Part shown: piece after piece, positions 55,840 through 64,000 of the stretch
Position numbering within the stretch: position 1 is the first letter of the stretch
Layout: each line of letters begins with the position of its first letter
Source: Thioglobus_A sp964344985
GTDB taxonomy: Bacteria; Pseudomonadota; Gammaproteobacteria; PS1; Pseudothioglobaceae
DNA: 64,000 nt
Assembly (NCBI GenBank): GCA_964344985.1
Contig: CAYFPI010000006.1
Location: 1-64,000 of the forward strand
Direction: 5' to 3'
Notes under the pieces: model-generated
Seen by the model: the letters and a program-made list of their open reading frames with translations, nothing else
The model's database searches: none
What the model was told of the DNA's origin: nothing
Program-made: the position numbers and the translations under genes

Positions 55840-56737
55840 TTACGCTTTATTTTTAGCTCGAGTCTCTAGCGCTTCAATGCGAGCTTCAATTGGCGGATGA
55901 GAAGAGAATAATGCCATAAATCCAGCCTTGTCATTAATGCCAAATGCTGCCATTTGTTCAGGAAGTGCTTGAGGCTCAACTTGTCCTAGGCGTTTTAGTG
56001 CGCCAATCATATTTTGGTGTCCAGCCAAATCTGCCCCTCCAGTGTCTGCAACAAATTCACGCTTTCTTGAAACATACATAACAATGGTTGAAGCCAAAAT
56101 CGACAAGACGACTTGTGCAAATAGGGTGGTTATGAAGTAGCCAATACCGTGACCCTGATTATTTTTTAAAATAACGCGATCAACCACATGACCAATCACA
56201 CGCGAAAAGAAAATAACAAAGGTATTAACTACGCCTTGAATAAGCGTAAGAGTTACCATATCACCATTAGCAACATGGCTCATTTCGTGTCCAACAACCG
56301 CTTCAATTTCACCTTTATTCATGTTGTCTAGTAAGCCTTGAGAAACCGCAACCAAGGCTTTGTTTTTACTAGCACCTGTGGCAAAAGCGTTCATTGAATT
56401 TGATGGAAATATGGCCACTTCTGGCATTTGAATACCAACAATTTTTGCTTGTGANNNNNNNNNNTTTAACAGTGTCTACTAACCATTTTTCAACGTTAGA
56501 AGATGGGTTTTCAATAACCACAGCACCTGTCATGCGTTTTGCCATCCATTTGGAAATAGCCAGTGAAATAAATGCACCACCAAAACCAAAAATTGCAGAA
56601 AAAACCAGCAAAGCATTAATGTCTAAATCTGATCCATTAGCTGCCAACAGTGAATCAACACCTAGGATTCTTAGTGTAATACTAAGTAAAACAATAATGG
56701 CAATGTTAGTTAATAAAAACAAAAATATTCTTTTCAT
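55840..56737 (-). CDS. htpX: Membrane metalloprotease HtpX (N run inside)
   Basis: Heat-shock-induced inner-membrane M48 protease that cuts misfolded membrane proteins. Two N-terminal membrane segments, zinc motif VVGHEMSHVANGDM, further membrane segments and the REFVADTGGADLAG Glu ligand. Ten Ns at 56455-56464 fall between V-K and S-Q-A-K. Removing them gives continuous TVKSQAKIV, which aligns without gaps to the family (TVATQARQ), and 888 nt = 295 residues, the normal length. A sigma32-like promoter lies upstream. Confidence 0.95.
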
Positions 56738-56770
56738 GACTTTCCTGTTGTAAAAAATTAGATACTGATT

Positions 56771-56799
56771 ATATAAGGACTATTATCGTTTAATTCAAG
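56771..56799 (-). promoter_or_regulatory. Sigma32 (heat-shock) type promoter of htpX
   Basis: Minus strand CTTGAAT (56799-56793), 14 nt, CCTTATAT (56778-56771), close to CTTGAAA / CCCCATnT and 33 bp from the htpX ATG. HtpX is a known heat-shock gene in E. coli, supporting the call. Confidence 0.65.
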
Positions 56800-56813
56800 C
56801 TAAATAGGTTACA

Positions 56814-57056
56814 ATGAAAAGCATGATTAAATACATGTTATTGCTAAGTATTCTTGTAGTGGGTTGTGAAGATCAAAGAGATTCACAAAGTGCTACCGTG
56901 CGAGAAAAAGACTCAGTTGTTGTGCCAAAACACAAACATCAAAAATTAGATGAGCCTGCAATTTGTGCCGAGCTTTCANNNNNNNNNNTCCAATTAGGCA
57001 CTATTGTTTCTCGTGCTAGAATGTTTGAGGATTATTATTCCTGCTATTTGGGATAG
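56814..57056 (+). CDS. Small putative lipoprotein (N run inside)
   Basis: About 80 residues: a lipoprotein signal (MIKYMLLLSILVVGC, lipobox VVGC) then a short charged tail (VREKDSVVVPKHKHQ) and a C-terminal stretch QLGTIVSRARMFEDYYSCYLG. Ten Ns (56979-56988) interrupt it. Unlike the other 10-N runs, deleting them creates an immediate TAG, while a gap of 10 (or any 1 mod 3) keeps it open. Family unknown. Divergent from htpX. Confidence 0.6.
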   Translation: MKSMIKYMLLLSILVVGCEDQRDSQSATVREKDSVVVPKHKHQKLDEPAICAELSXXXXQLGTIVSRARMFEDYYSCYLG

Positions 57057-57077
57057 AGAGATAGAGCGTGATTGCTC

Positions 57078-57899
57078 TTAAAGATGGAGTCTTTTTTTCT
57101 CGTCTAATTCAATATTAACAAGAGTCTTGTCTATAGGACAGTTAAATATTAATTGGATTGCTTGTAATTGCAGGTCTTTATCATGGGCTTTAGCACCTCC
57201 ATAAATTCTATCGCCAATAATGGGGTATTCATACTTACTTAAGTGTTTTCTAATTTGGTGTTTTCTGCCGGTTTCAATGGTAACAAATAGTAAGGATTTG
57301 TCAGCATCTTCTTGTAATTTTTTAATATGACTTAGCGCACGCTTGCCATCAATTTTTCCGTCTAAGTGAATCTCTTTGTCTGGAAACTTGCCCTCAACAA
57401 TAGCAATATAATTTTTGTTAATTTTTCGTTGTGCAAACATATCAGATAGATCTCTTGCTAAAGTTTTTGTATGAGCAATAATCATAAGTCCACTGGTTGC
57501 ACGATCCAGTCTATGTACCAAAAAACTGTTTCTATTTAGAGATTTTTCTACAAGCCTTGTAAGTGCGCAATGATCACCCCATTTTGAACCTTGTGAAAAC
57601 ACACCAGCAGGTTTAAACCAAATACTATAATCTTTTTTATCAAGAATTAGCTCTGGAGTCTCTGGCACTAAAGATAATATTTTTTCATTGAAATAAATAT
57701 AAACCTCATTGCCTATTTTTAAAGGTTTTTTAACGCGTCTGATACGATTGGTTTTTTTACTACTTTTTAGCCATACGCAGCCTTTGTCTAGAGCAGATTT
57801 AAGCACCTGTTTTGAAAGGGCGGTTTGTTCACTTAAGGTATTAATCAATAACTGACCATCTTGCTTAATAGTGATTTTTCTTTCGATGATTTTTTGCAC
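57078..57899 (-). CDS. RluA-family pseudouridine synthase
   Basis: 273 residues. The catalytic Asp is in FLVHRLDRATSGLMIIAHT (HRLDxxTSG). GRKHQIRKHLSKYEYPIIGDRIYGG is the family C-terminal block. The N-terminal 75 residues look like a degenerate S4-type region (LSKQVLKSALDKGCVWL). The exact rRNA or tRNA target cannot be assigned. It is divergent from hslO across 193 bp. Confidence 0.9.
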   Translation of the reverse strand: MQKIIERKITIKQDGQLLINTLSEQTALSKQVLKSALDKGCVWLKSSKKTNRIRRVKKPLKIGNEVYIYFNEKILSLVPETPELILDKKDYSIWFKPAGVFSQGSKWGDHCALTRLVEKSLNRNSFLVHRLDRATSGLMIIAHTKTLARDLSDMFAQRKINKNYIAIVEGKFPDKEIHLDGKIDGKRALSHIKKLQEDADKSLLFVTIETGRKHQIRKHLSKYEYPIIGDRIYGGAKAHDKDLQLQAIQLIFNCPIDKTLVNIELDEKKRLHL

Positions 57900-57986
57900 T
57901 GGCGCCTCTAGGTATAAATTAAAATAATACCTAAATTCTGTATACGAAGTTGCTGATAGAGTGCGACAGAGTGTTTTCAGAGGGTG

Positions 57987-58047
57987 AATTTAATTTGAGC
58001 AAGTCATTTGTTGATGACTTTGAAAAATTAAATTTACTATATAAAAT
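57987..58047 (+). promoter_or_regulatory. Inverted repeat and possible sigma70 promoter upstream of hslO
   Basis: Nested arms AATTTAATTT (57987-57996)/AAATTAAATT (58025-58034) and AAGTCAT (58001-58007)/ATGACTT (58014-58020). The right arms overlap a possible promoter TTGAAA (58020-58025), 16 nt, TAAAAT (58042-58047). The palindrome could be an operator or the end of an upstream transcript. Confidence 0.4.
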
Positions 58048-58092
58048 AATATGGCGTGCTATATTGGTAACTTGGTGTGCAGATTTTAGGTA

Positions 58093-58941
58093 ATGTCTAT
58101 GAATACAATTAGTAGATTTCTATTTAAAGATTTAGATATACGCGGGCAGTATTTATCAACCGATGATGCCTGGCAATCAATGATAAAAGATCGTGGATAC
58201 AGTGCAAAAGTAAGGCAATTATTTGCAGAGCTGTCTGCACTTGCTATCATGCTGGCTAATGGTATGAAGCACCAAGGCAAGCTGACCATTCAAATACAAG
58301 GTGATGGACTAATTAGTTTGTTATTAGTGGAAGTAACGCATGATTTGAAAATTCGCGGTATGGTCAGGCACGATAGCAAACCAATTGATAGTCATGAGCT
58401 TGATGTTATTTTAGGACAAGGGCAAATTATCGCCACACTTTATAATGAGCAAACTGATCATAGTTTTCAATCAATTGTCCCTAGAAACCCCCAAGGTTTG
58501 ATCACTACTTTTGAAGATTATTTTTCTCAATCAGAGCAGCTTGATTCCAAGCTTTGGGTGAGTTCTACTCAAAACAACCTCTCGGCAATGTTGATTCAAA
58601 AAATGCCAGAAGTAAGCAGTAATTCTAAAGAGGATTGGAATAGAGTCATGGCATTAGCCGGTACGCTAACTAACGAAGAATTGTGTGATTTAGATGTTAA
58701 TACATTACTACATCGACTCTTTCATGAAGAAGTGGTGGAGGTATTTGATGGCGATTTGATCAGTTATGAGTGTTATCAAGATCGAGAACGTTTTGAAAAA
58801 ATCATTTTTGACTTAGGTGAAAAAGATGCCAGATCCTTACTTAAAGAGCGAGGAGAAATATCCATTCATAATGAGATTTGTAATGAGCACTTGTTTTTCA
58901 ACAAGGATGATATCGATCAAATCTTTGCTGACAATCAATAG
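58093..58941 (+). CDS. hslO: Hsp33-family chaperonin with a degenerate zinc centre
   Basis: 282 residues. The N-terminal Hsp33 core is clear (RGQYLSTDDAW; GDGLISLLLVEVTHDLKIRGM; LLHRLFHEEVVEVFD). In redox-regulated Hsp33 the C-terminal switch binds Zn2+ through CxC and CxxC. Here the first motif reads ECYQ (Cys227, with Gln229 for the second Cys) and the second reads NEIC (Asn260 for the third Cys, Cys263 kept). The outer two Cys and the 36-residue spacing remain. The chaperone is probably present but the oxidative switch must differ or be lost. Confidence 0.92.
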   Translation: MSMNTISRFLFKDLDIRGQYLSTDDAWQSMIKDRGYSAKVRQLFAELSALAIMLANGMKHQGKLTIQIQGDGLISLLLVEVTHDLKIRGMVRHDSKPIDSHELDVILGQGQIIATLYNEQTDHSFQSIVPRNPQGLITTFEDYFSQSEQLDSKLWVSSTQNNLSAMLIQKMPEVSSNSKEDWNRVMALAGTLTNEELCDLDVNTLLHRLFHEEVVEVFDGDLISYECYQDRERFEKIIFDLGEKDARSLLKERGEISIHNEICNEHLFFNKDDIDQIFADNQ

Positions 58942-58943
58942 AT

Positions 58944-59126
58944 TTATTGGTCTCTTTGTTTTCTAACTTTGTTGAATTGTTTAAAAATAAACACTAAGAT
59001 TGCAATAAAAAATATTGACCCTATAAGTGCTGTGATAGAAAACCCTCTGTGCGATTCGCTCTCAACCTGCGCATGCACCAAGGTTGGTAAAAAACTATAA
59101 ATAGTAAGCAAAAATAAAGATTTCAT
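58944..59126 (-). CDS. Small exported membrane-anchored protein, function unknown
   Basis: 60 residues from the Met at 59126: signal-like segment MKSLFLLTIYSFLPTLVHA, a short polar loop (QVESESHRG) and a membrane segment (FSITALIGSIFFIAILVFIF) with a basic tail. The frame is open further upstream, but that part runs through tRNA-His and is not real. It lies directly downstream of the tRNA cluster on the same strand. Weak ribosome site. Confidence 0.5.
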   Translation of the reverse strand: MKSLFLLTIYSFLPTLVHAQVESESHRGFSITALIGSIFFIAILVFIFKQFNKVRKQRDQ

Positions 59127-59155
59127 AAATTTATCAATATTTTGAAATGAGGTAG

Positions 59156-59232
59156 TGGGGCGAGAAACGGGGTTCGAACCCGCGACAACCGGAATCACAA
59201 TCCGGGGCTCTACCAACTGAGCTATTCCCGCC
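59156..59232 (-). tRNA. tRNA-His (GTG)
   Basis: Minus strand cloverleaf: acceptor with the extra G-1 opposite C73, D arm AGCTCAGTTGGTAGAGC, anticodon loop TTGTGAT (GTG), T arm GGGTTCGAACCCC-type and encoded CCA (59156-59158). It is the third tRNA of a Pro-Arg-His cluster. Confidence 0.97.
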
Positions 59233-59245
59233 ATAAACTTTTTTT

Positions 59246-59322
59246 TGGCACGCCCTACACGATTCGAACGTGTGACCTACGGCTTAGAAGGCCGTTGCTC
59301 TATCCAGCTGAGCTAAGGGCGC
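59246..59322 (-). tRNA. tRNA-Arg (TCT)
   Basis: Minus strand: acceptor GCGCCCT with a G-U at the first pair, D arm AGCTCAGCTGGATAGAGC, anticodon stem-loop CGGCCTTCTAAGCCG (TCT), T loop TTCGAAT, encoded CCA at 59246-59248. Confidence 0.97.
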
Positions 59323-59349
59323 AATTTTAAAACCCTAGGAAAAGTTTTT

Positions 59350-59425
59350 GGTCGGAGTGGAGGGATTTGAACCCCCGACCACCTGGTCCCAAACCAGATA
59401 CGCTACCAAACTGCGCTACACTCCG
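59350..59425 (-). tRNA. tRNA-Pro (TGG)
   Basis: Minus strand: acceptor CGGAGTG/CACTCCG, anticodon stem-loop CTGGTTTGGGACCAG (TGG), T loop TTCAAAT, encoded CCA at 59350-59352. First tRNA of the cluster, about 5 nt from the predicted transcript start. Confidence 0.97.
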
Positions 59426-59436
59426 AAAAAACGATA

Positions 59437-59464
59437 ATTATACTTTGTTCGGAGTCAGTGTAAA
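59437..59464 (-). promoter_or_regulatory. Promoter of the tRNA Pro-Arg-His cluster
   Basis: Minus strand TTTACA (59464-59459), 16 nt, TATAAT (59442-59437), ending 11 bp before the 5' end of tRNA-Pro. Confidence 0.7.
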
Positions 59465-59491
59465 GAGCTAAATTTGATTATTAATGCTAAT

Positions 59492-60958
59492 TTAACCAAT
59501 TCCCAAATCTTTCCAAATATCATCAATTTTTTGAATAACTTTATCGTCCATTACGATAGGCGTTCCCCATTCCCTGTCAGTTTCGCCAGGTAGTTTATTG
59601 GTTGCATCAATACCCATTTTTGAGCCAAGGCCTGAAATAGGTGAAGCAAAGTCAAGGTAGTCGATTGGTGTGTTGTCAATCAAAGTGGTGTCACGAGTTG
59701 GATCTACTCGAGTGGTCATTGCCCAAATAACTTCTTTCCAGTTTTTTACATCAATATCATCATCAACAATAATGACAAACTTGGTGTACATAAATTGCCT
59801 TAAAAATGACCAAACGCCCATCATGACTCGCTTTGAATGGCCTGGGTATTGTTTTTTAATACTAACCACTGCCATTCGGTACGAACACGCCTCTGGTGGC
59901 AGGTAAAAATCAACAATCTCTGGGTATTGTTGCTGTAGTAGTGGTACAAACACTTCATTGAGTGCCACACCTAGTATTGCGGGCTCATCAATCGGCTTGC
60001 CTGTATAGCTTGAGTGATAAATTGGGTTTTTTCGATGAGTAATTCGCTCAACAGTAAATACTGGAAAACTCTCAATTTCATTGTAATATCCAGTATGATC
60101 GCCGTACGGTCCTTCATCAGCCATTTCACCAGGATGGATAACGCCTTCTAGGATTATTTCTGCATTCTCAGGCACTTGTAAATCATTACCAATACAGCTA
60201 CAGACTTTGGTTTTTTTACCACGTAATAGTCCTGCAAATGCATACTCACTGAGTGAGTCAGGAATGGGGGTAACAGCAGCTAGCGTAGTTGTAGGATCAG
60301 CGCCAATTGCAACAGCAACAGGATAGGGTTGTCCTGGGTTTTTCTCGCACCAGTCTTTAAAATCAAGTGCACCGCCACGATGAGATAGCCAGCGCATAAT
60401 GAGCTTATTTTTACCAATCAGTTGTTGGCGATAAATACCTAGGTTCTGGCGTTTTTTGTATGGCCCTTTGGTGATGGTCAACCCCCAAGTAACAAGTGGG
60501 GCAGCATCTCCTGGCCAACATGTTTGAATAGGTAATTGATTAAGATCTACATCCTCACCCTCAATAACAACCTCTTGACACTGACCTTTTTTGACAGACT
60601 TAACTGGCATACTTAATACTTTTTTTAAGGTTGGTAGTTTTTTAAAAGCATCTTTTAAACCTTTTGGTGGTTCTGGTTGTTTAAGCTCTGCTAGTAATTT
60701 TCCTAACTCTCTAAGTGCTACAAGATCTTCTTGACCCATGGCACTGGCTACTCTATCCGTTGTACCAAACAAGTTGGCCAGTACCGGCATGTTTGAGTCT
60801 TTTACATTTTCAAATAACAAAGCAGGGCCTTGTTGGTCTAATGTACGGCGACAAATTTCAGTAATCTCTAGATTGGCATTAACCTCTGTGGTGATGCGTT
60901 TTAGCCTACCTTGAGATTCTAATTTATTGATAAATTCACGTAGATCTTGATAATGCAT
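59492..60958 (-). CDS. ubiD: UbiD-family decarboxylase (4-hydroxy-3-polyprenylbenzoate)
   Basis: Prenylated-FMN-dependent decarboxylase of ubiquinone synthesis. 488 residues. Typical blocks: PIQTCWPGDAAPLVTWGLTI, GIYRQQLIGKNKLIMRWLSH-type prFMN-binding sequence with the Arg, EGPYGDHTGYYN with the catalytic Glu, and WAMTTRVDPTRDT. ubiX is not in the window. It lies 9 bp after dnaQ on the same strand. Confidence 0.96.
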   Translation of the reverse strand: MHYQDLREFINKLESQGRLKRITTEVNANLEITEICRRTLDQQGPALLFENVKDSNMPVLANLFGTTDRVASAMGQEDLVALRELGKLLAELKQPEPPKGLKDAFKKLPTLKKVLSMPVKSVKKGQCQEVVIEGEDVDLNQLPIQTCWPGDAAPLVTWGLTITKGPYKKRQNLGIYRQQLIGKNKLIMRWLSHRGGALDFKDWCEKNPGQPYPVAVAIGADPTTTLAAVTPIPDSLSEYAFAGLLRGKKTKVCSCIGNDLQVPENAEIILEGVIHPGEMADEGPYGDHTGYYNEIESFPVFTVERITHRKNPIYHSSYTGKPIDEPAILGVALNEVFVPLLQQQYPEIVDFYLPPEACSYRMAVVSIKKQYPGHSKRVMMGVWSFLRQFMYTKFVIIVDDDIDVKNWKEVIWAMTTRVDPTRDTTLIDNTPIDYLDFASPISGLGSKMGIDATNKLPGETDREWGTPIVMDDKVIQKIDDIWKDLGIG

Positions 60959-60967
60959 TAAGTTGTC

Positions 60968-61639
60968 CTATATGTTGTCAAAGTAAGCATTGTGAGCAGC
61001 CACTTCATCAGCGTTGGCATAAATAATTTTGGTTTTTCCAATACTTGCATCTATGCGCGAAATATCATTTGCTGCAGTGCTTTGTTGAGTATTTGCTTGT
61101 TCGGCATGGAATAAAACTGATTGACCACCAGTCATGGCTAGATATACTTGTGCAAGAATTTGCGCATCGAGTAGTGCACCGTGAACAGTACGAGCACTGG
61201 CGTCAATCTCAAAACGTCTACACAGTGCATCAAGATTGTGAAGCGTCCCAGGGCGTTGTTGTTTTGATAACTCTAAAGAGTCGATGATTGTGCATTTGTC
61301 TTCAATGGTTTCATCAGAACCCATAAGTTTAAGCTCATGATTTAAAAAGCCAAGGTCGAACGGTGCGTTATGAATAACCAGTGTAGCACCATCGATATAT
61401 TCCATGAATTCTAAAGCCACTTCTTCAAATTCAGGCTTTCCAATTAGAAATTTATCAGTAATGCCGTGAATTCTAACTGAGTCACCTACATTGCGATTGG
61501 GTTGAATATACTGGTGATAATCGTTATCCTCACTAATAACCCTGTCAACAATTTCAGTGCAGCCAATTTCAATGATTCGATGACCTTCAGAAGGCTCAAT
61601 ACCAGTAGTTTCAGTATCTAGAACAATTAGTCTTTCCAT
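60968..61639 (-). CDS. dnaQ: DNA polymerase III epsilon subunit
   Basis: 3'-5' proofreading exonuclease, 223 residues. DEDDh active site: Asp/Glu in IVLDTETTGIEP, Asp in VIHNAPFDLGFLNHEL, and His/Asp in ARTVHGALLDAQILAQVY. The C-terminal tail that contacts the polymerase follows. Divergent from rpoZ. Confidence 0.96.
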   Translation of the reverse strand: MERLIVLDTETTGIEPSEGHRIIEIGCTEIVDRVISEDNDYHQYIQPNRNVGDSVRIHGITDKFLIGKPEFEEVALEFMEYIDGATLVIHNAPFDLGFLNHELKLMGSDETIEDKCTIIDSLELSKQQRPGTLHNLDALCRRFEIDASARTVHGALLDAQILAQVYLAMTGGQSVLFHAEQANTQQSTAANDISRIDASIGKTKIIYANADEVAAHNAYFDNI

Positions 61640-61709
61640 AAAATATCGAACCGGTTTATTTTCGTGTAAAATTGATTGATTTTATCATAACTAAAAGTTA
61701 GAGAGTATT

Positions 61710-62042
61710 ATGGCTAGAGTAACTGTTGAAGAGTGTTTGGATTTTGTAGATAATCGTTTTGAGCTGGTATTGGTAGCTGCAAAACGTGCTCATCAGTTAA
61801 GTTCTGGCGGTTTTAGATCTACTTTGGATGTAGGCAAAGACAAGCCAACTGTGGTTGCGCTTAGAGAAATTGAGGCTGGTCTTGTTGATACTTCTATTCT
61901 TTCAGAAGAGCATGCTATGGAAGAAGAGTTAACTGCTCAACAAAAAGCAAATGATGCACAAACAGCTCAAGAGGTTGAGGCCGAATTATCAGCAACAGCA
62001 ATTGATGAAGTGGCTGATGAGATTACAGAGGTTGAAGAGTAG
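61710..62042 (+). CDS. rpoZ: RNA polymerase omega subunit
   Basis: 110 residues. MARVTVEECLDFVDNRFELVLVAAKRAHQL is the canonical omega start, and KPTVVALREIEAGLV follows. The acidic C-terminal tail (AQEVEAELSATAIDEVADEI) is longer than in E. coli. spoT and gmk, its common neighbours, are absent; the gene is monocistronic with its own terminator. Confidence 0.97.
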   Translation: MARVTVEECLDFVDNRFELVLVAAKRAHQLSSGGFRSTLDVGKDKPTVVALREIEAGLVDTSILSEEHAMEEELTAQQKANDAQTAQEVEAELSATAIDEVADEITEVEE

Positions 62043-62063
62043 TTACTTTTCAAGCTTTATACA

Positions 62064-62093
62064 AAAAAATGACGCTAATGCGTCATTTTTTTT
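62064..62093 (+). terminator. Intrinsic terminator after rpoZ
   Basis: Hairpin ATGACGC-TAAT-GCGTCAT (stem core 62071-62075/62080-62084, extended by A-T pairs) followed by a T8 tract. Confidence 0.9.
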
Positions 62094-62150
62094 CGTCTTT
62101 ATAAAATTACAGGTATTATCTATAGTCTTATTTTTACCTTTAACTAGATC

Positions 62151-64000
62151 ATGAAAACCTATCCAATAGCAACATCATATACAACACCGTTATGCACCCA
62201 AGATAAGTACGAGAAAATGTATGCTGATTCAATTAATAATTCGGATGAATTTTGGACAACTCAAGCTAAAGAATTTTTGCATTGGGATAAGGATTGGGAG
62301 CAAACTTCTAATGTTGATTATCACGCTGGAAAGATCGAATGGTTTAAGGGTGGTGAGCTTAATATTGCTTACAATTGTATTGATAGGCATTTACCTGAAA
62401 GAGCTGACCAAGTTGCCATTATTTGGGAAGGTGATGACCCTGAGGTAAGTAAAAAGGTTACCTATCAACAGCTACATGACGAGGTGGCAAAATTTGCCAA
62501 TGGCCTGAAAAAATTAGGTGTTGGCAAAGGCGATCGAGTTTGTATTTACATGCCAATGATTCTTGAGGCGAGTTATGCAATGCTGGCTTGCGCGCGTATC
62601 GGTGCGATTCACTCTGTGGTGTTTGGTGGCTTTTCTCCAGAGGCATTAAAAGATCGAATTTTAGATTCTGAGTGTAAGGTAATTATTACTGCTGATGAAG
62701 GTGTTCGTGGTGGAAGGGCAACAGCACTTAAAGCCAATGTTGATAAAGCAATCGGTGCTTGCGAGTGTGTTGATTCAGTCATTGTGGTTCGCCATACTGG
62801 TGGCGAGGTTCATTGGGGCGCTAGAGATGTTTGGTATCACGATTTGGTAAGTGATGCTCCAAGTGAGTGTCCGTGTGAGTCGTTTGATGCTGAAACACCA
62901 CTATTTATCCTTTATACCTCAGGATCAACGGGTAAGCCAAAAGGGGTTTTACATACCTCTGGAGGTTATCTTTTATATGCAGCCATAACGCACAAATATA
63001 CGTTTGATTATCAAGAGAATGATATTTATTGGTGTACAGCCGATGTTGGTTGGGTAACAGGGCATTCTTATATTGTTTATGGGCCTCTTGCCAATGGTGC
63101 TACTACACTTAGGTTTGCAGGTGTTCCGACTTATCCAGATGCTTCACGTTTTTGGCAGGTTGTTGACAAACATCAAGTAAATACTTTTTATACCGCGCCT
63201 ACAGCCATTCGTGCACTAATGGGTGCGGGTGATGAGTTTGTGGAGAAAACTTCACGCTCTAGTTTACGTATTTTGGGTACTGTGGGTGAGCCGATTAATC
63301 CTGAAGCGTGGGAGTGGTATTATCACAAGGTAGGCGAGGGAAAATGTCCAGTTGTTGACACTTGGTGGCAAACAGAAACAGGTGGACATATGATCACGCC
63401 ACTACCTTATGCAACAGCTTTAAAGCCAGGATCAGCCAGCAAGCCGTTTTTTGGCATTGAGCCGCAGATTGTAAATGAACAAGGTGAGGTTTTAGAGGGC
63501 GAAGCAGAGGGTATTTTAGTGCTTGCACGATCTTGGCCAGGACAAATGCGCACACTTTATAACAACCATGAGCGCTTTATGGAGGCGTATTTTTCAACAT
63601 TCCTTGGTAAGTACTTTGCAGGTGATGGTGTTAAAAGAGATGCTGATGGCTATTACTGGATTACAGGTCGAGTGGACGATGTTTTAAATATTTCAGGGCA
63701 CCGCTTAGGTACAGCTGAAATTGAGTCAGCATTAGTATTGCATGAAAACGTATCAGAAGCTGCAGTAGTTGGTTATCCGCACGACATCAAGGGACAAGGT
63801 ATTTATGCTTACGTGTCTATTATGAGTGGCGTTGAGCCAACGGATGGGTTGAAGAGTGAATTGGTTAAATTAGTGCGAAGTGAAATCGGACCAATTGCAA
63901 CCGTGGATAAAATTCAGTTTGCACCTGGACTGCCTAAAACTCGTTCAGGAAAAATCATGCGTCGAATTTTAAGAAAAATTGCCGAAGATGATTATACAAA
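62151..64000 (+). CDS. acs: Acetyl-CoA synthetase (3' partial)
   Basis: AMP-forming acetate activation. The ATG at 62151 opens a frame that stays open to the window end (616 codons plus 2 bases). Motifs in order: FWTTQAKEFLHWDKDWEQT, VVFGGFSPEALKDRI, the P-loop-like YTSGSTGKPKGVLH, TWWQTETGGHM, ITGRVDDVLNISGHRLGTAE and the lysine-acetylation motif PKTRSGKIMRR. About 25-30 residues are missing at the 3' end. Stands alone after rpoZ. Confidence 0.95.
   Translation, partial: MKTYPIATSYTTPLCTQDKYEKMYADSINNSDEFWTTQAKEFLHWDKDWEQTSNVDYHAGKIEWFKGGELNIAYNCIDRHLPERADQVAIIWEGDDPEVSKKVTYQQLHDEVAKFANGLKKLGVGKGDRVCIYMPMILEASYAMLACARIGAIHSVVFGGFSPEALKDRILDSECKVIITADEGVRGGRATALKANVDKAIGACECVDSVIVVRHTGGEVHWGARDVWYHDLVSDAPSECPCESFDAETPLFILYTSGSTGKPKGVLHTSGGYLLYAAITHKYTFDYQENDIYWCTADVGWVTGHSYIVYGPLANGATTLRFAGVPTYPDASRFWQVVDKHQVNTFYTAPTAIRALMGAGDEFVEKTSRSSLRILGTVGEPINPEAWEWYYHKVGEGKCPVVDTWWQTETGGHMITPLPYATALKPGSASKPFFGIEPQIVNEQGEVLEGEAEGILVLARSWPGQMRTLYNNHERFMEAYFSTFLGKYFAGDGVKRDADGYYWITGRVDDVLNISGHRLGTAEIESALVLHENVSEAAVVGYPHDIKGQGIYAYVSIMSGVEPTDGLKSELVKLVRSEIGPIATVDKIQFAPGLPKTRSGKIMRRILRKIAEDDYT

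Noticed and set aside
59127..59234. N-terminal extension of the 60-residue exported protein
   Set aside because: It translates the tRNA-His gene and its flank, so it is a chance open frame.
1..64000. CRISPR array, prophage or toxin-antitoxin island
   Set aside because: No regularly spaced direct repeats, phage structural genes or toxin-antitoxin pairs were seen; RatA is annotated by homology only and has no partner antitoxin here.

Overview
The window is an AT-rich, gene-dense stretch of a gammaproteobacterial chromosome. Gene content and order (ntrY-ntrX-trkA-trkH, ratA/smpB divergent, rlmN-x-ispG, leuC-leuD, dnaK-dnaJ) fit the SUP05/Thioglobaceae sulfur-oxidiser group or its invertebrate symbionts. 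This is an inference: no sox, dsr or rRNA gene lies here. Five N runs and several lesions in housekeeping genes point to a scaffolded draft or metagenome assembly.

1-12857: translation and central functions. gatB (cut by the window edge), an M50-type membrane protease, a frameshifted proS, psd, a CorC-type membrane protein, eno, then dnaJ/dnaK behind a sigma32-like promoter, coaD-rsmD, ppa and rnd. 12945-18543: sensor kinase ntrY, a short NtrX-like regulator ending at an amber codon, a trkA with a frameshifting deletion, and trkH. 18544-18942 is the only gene-free stretch over 300 bp and holds inverted repeats with pseudoknot topology.

18943-32599: DinG-family helicase, ispB, rlmE, typA, a lone RND permease, ruvA, leuD-leuC, an asparagine-synthase-like gene resembling N-acetylglutaminylglutamine amidotransferases, and rnhA. 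32725-35861 is the most distinctive block: a small exported acidic Cys protein, two near-identical exported rhodanese proteins with four conserved cysteines, a Sel1-repeat protein and an exported alpha/beta hydrolase with Cys at the nucleophile elbow. These may form a periplasmic sulfur or thiol module.

35854-46903: DUF455 ferritin-like protein, rluE, ratA and smpB with overlapping divergent start codons, an HU gene, rlmN, a small membrane protein, ispG, DUF2062, dxs, trhP, a methyltransferase, grxD under an IscR-like operator, a YgjP-type metalloprotease and an IS1595-type transposase remnant. 47043-64000: purL, yebC, nadA, aspS, DUF502, map, htpX (second sigma32-like promoter), a small lipoprotein, an RluA-family synthase, an Hsp33 lacking two of its four zinc cysteines, three tRNAs (Pro, Arg, His), ubiD, dnaQ, rpoZ and acs (cut by the window end). 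No prophage, CRISPR array or intact IS was seen.
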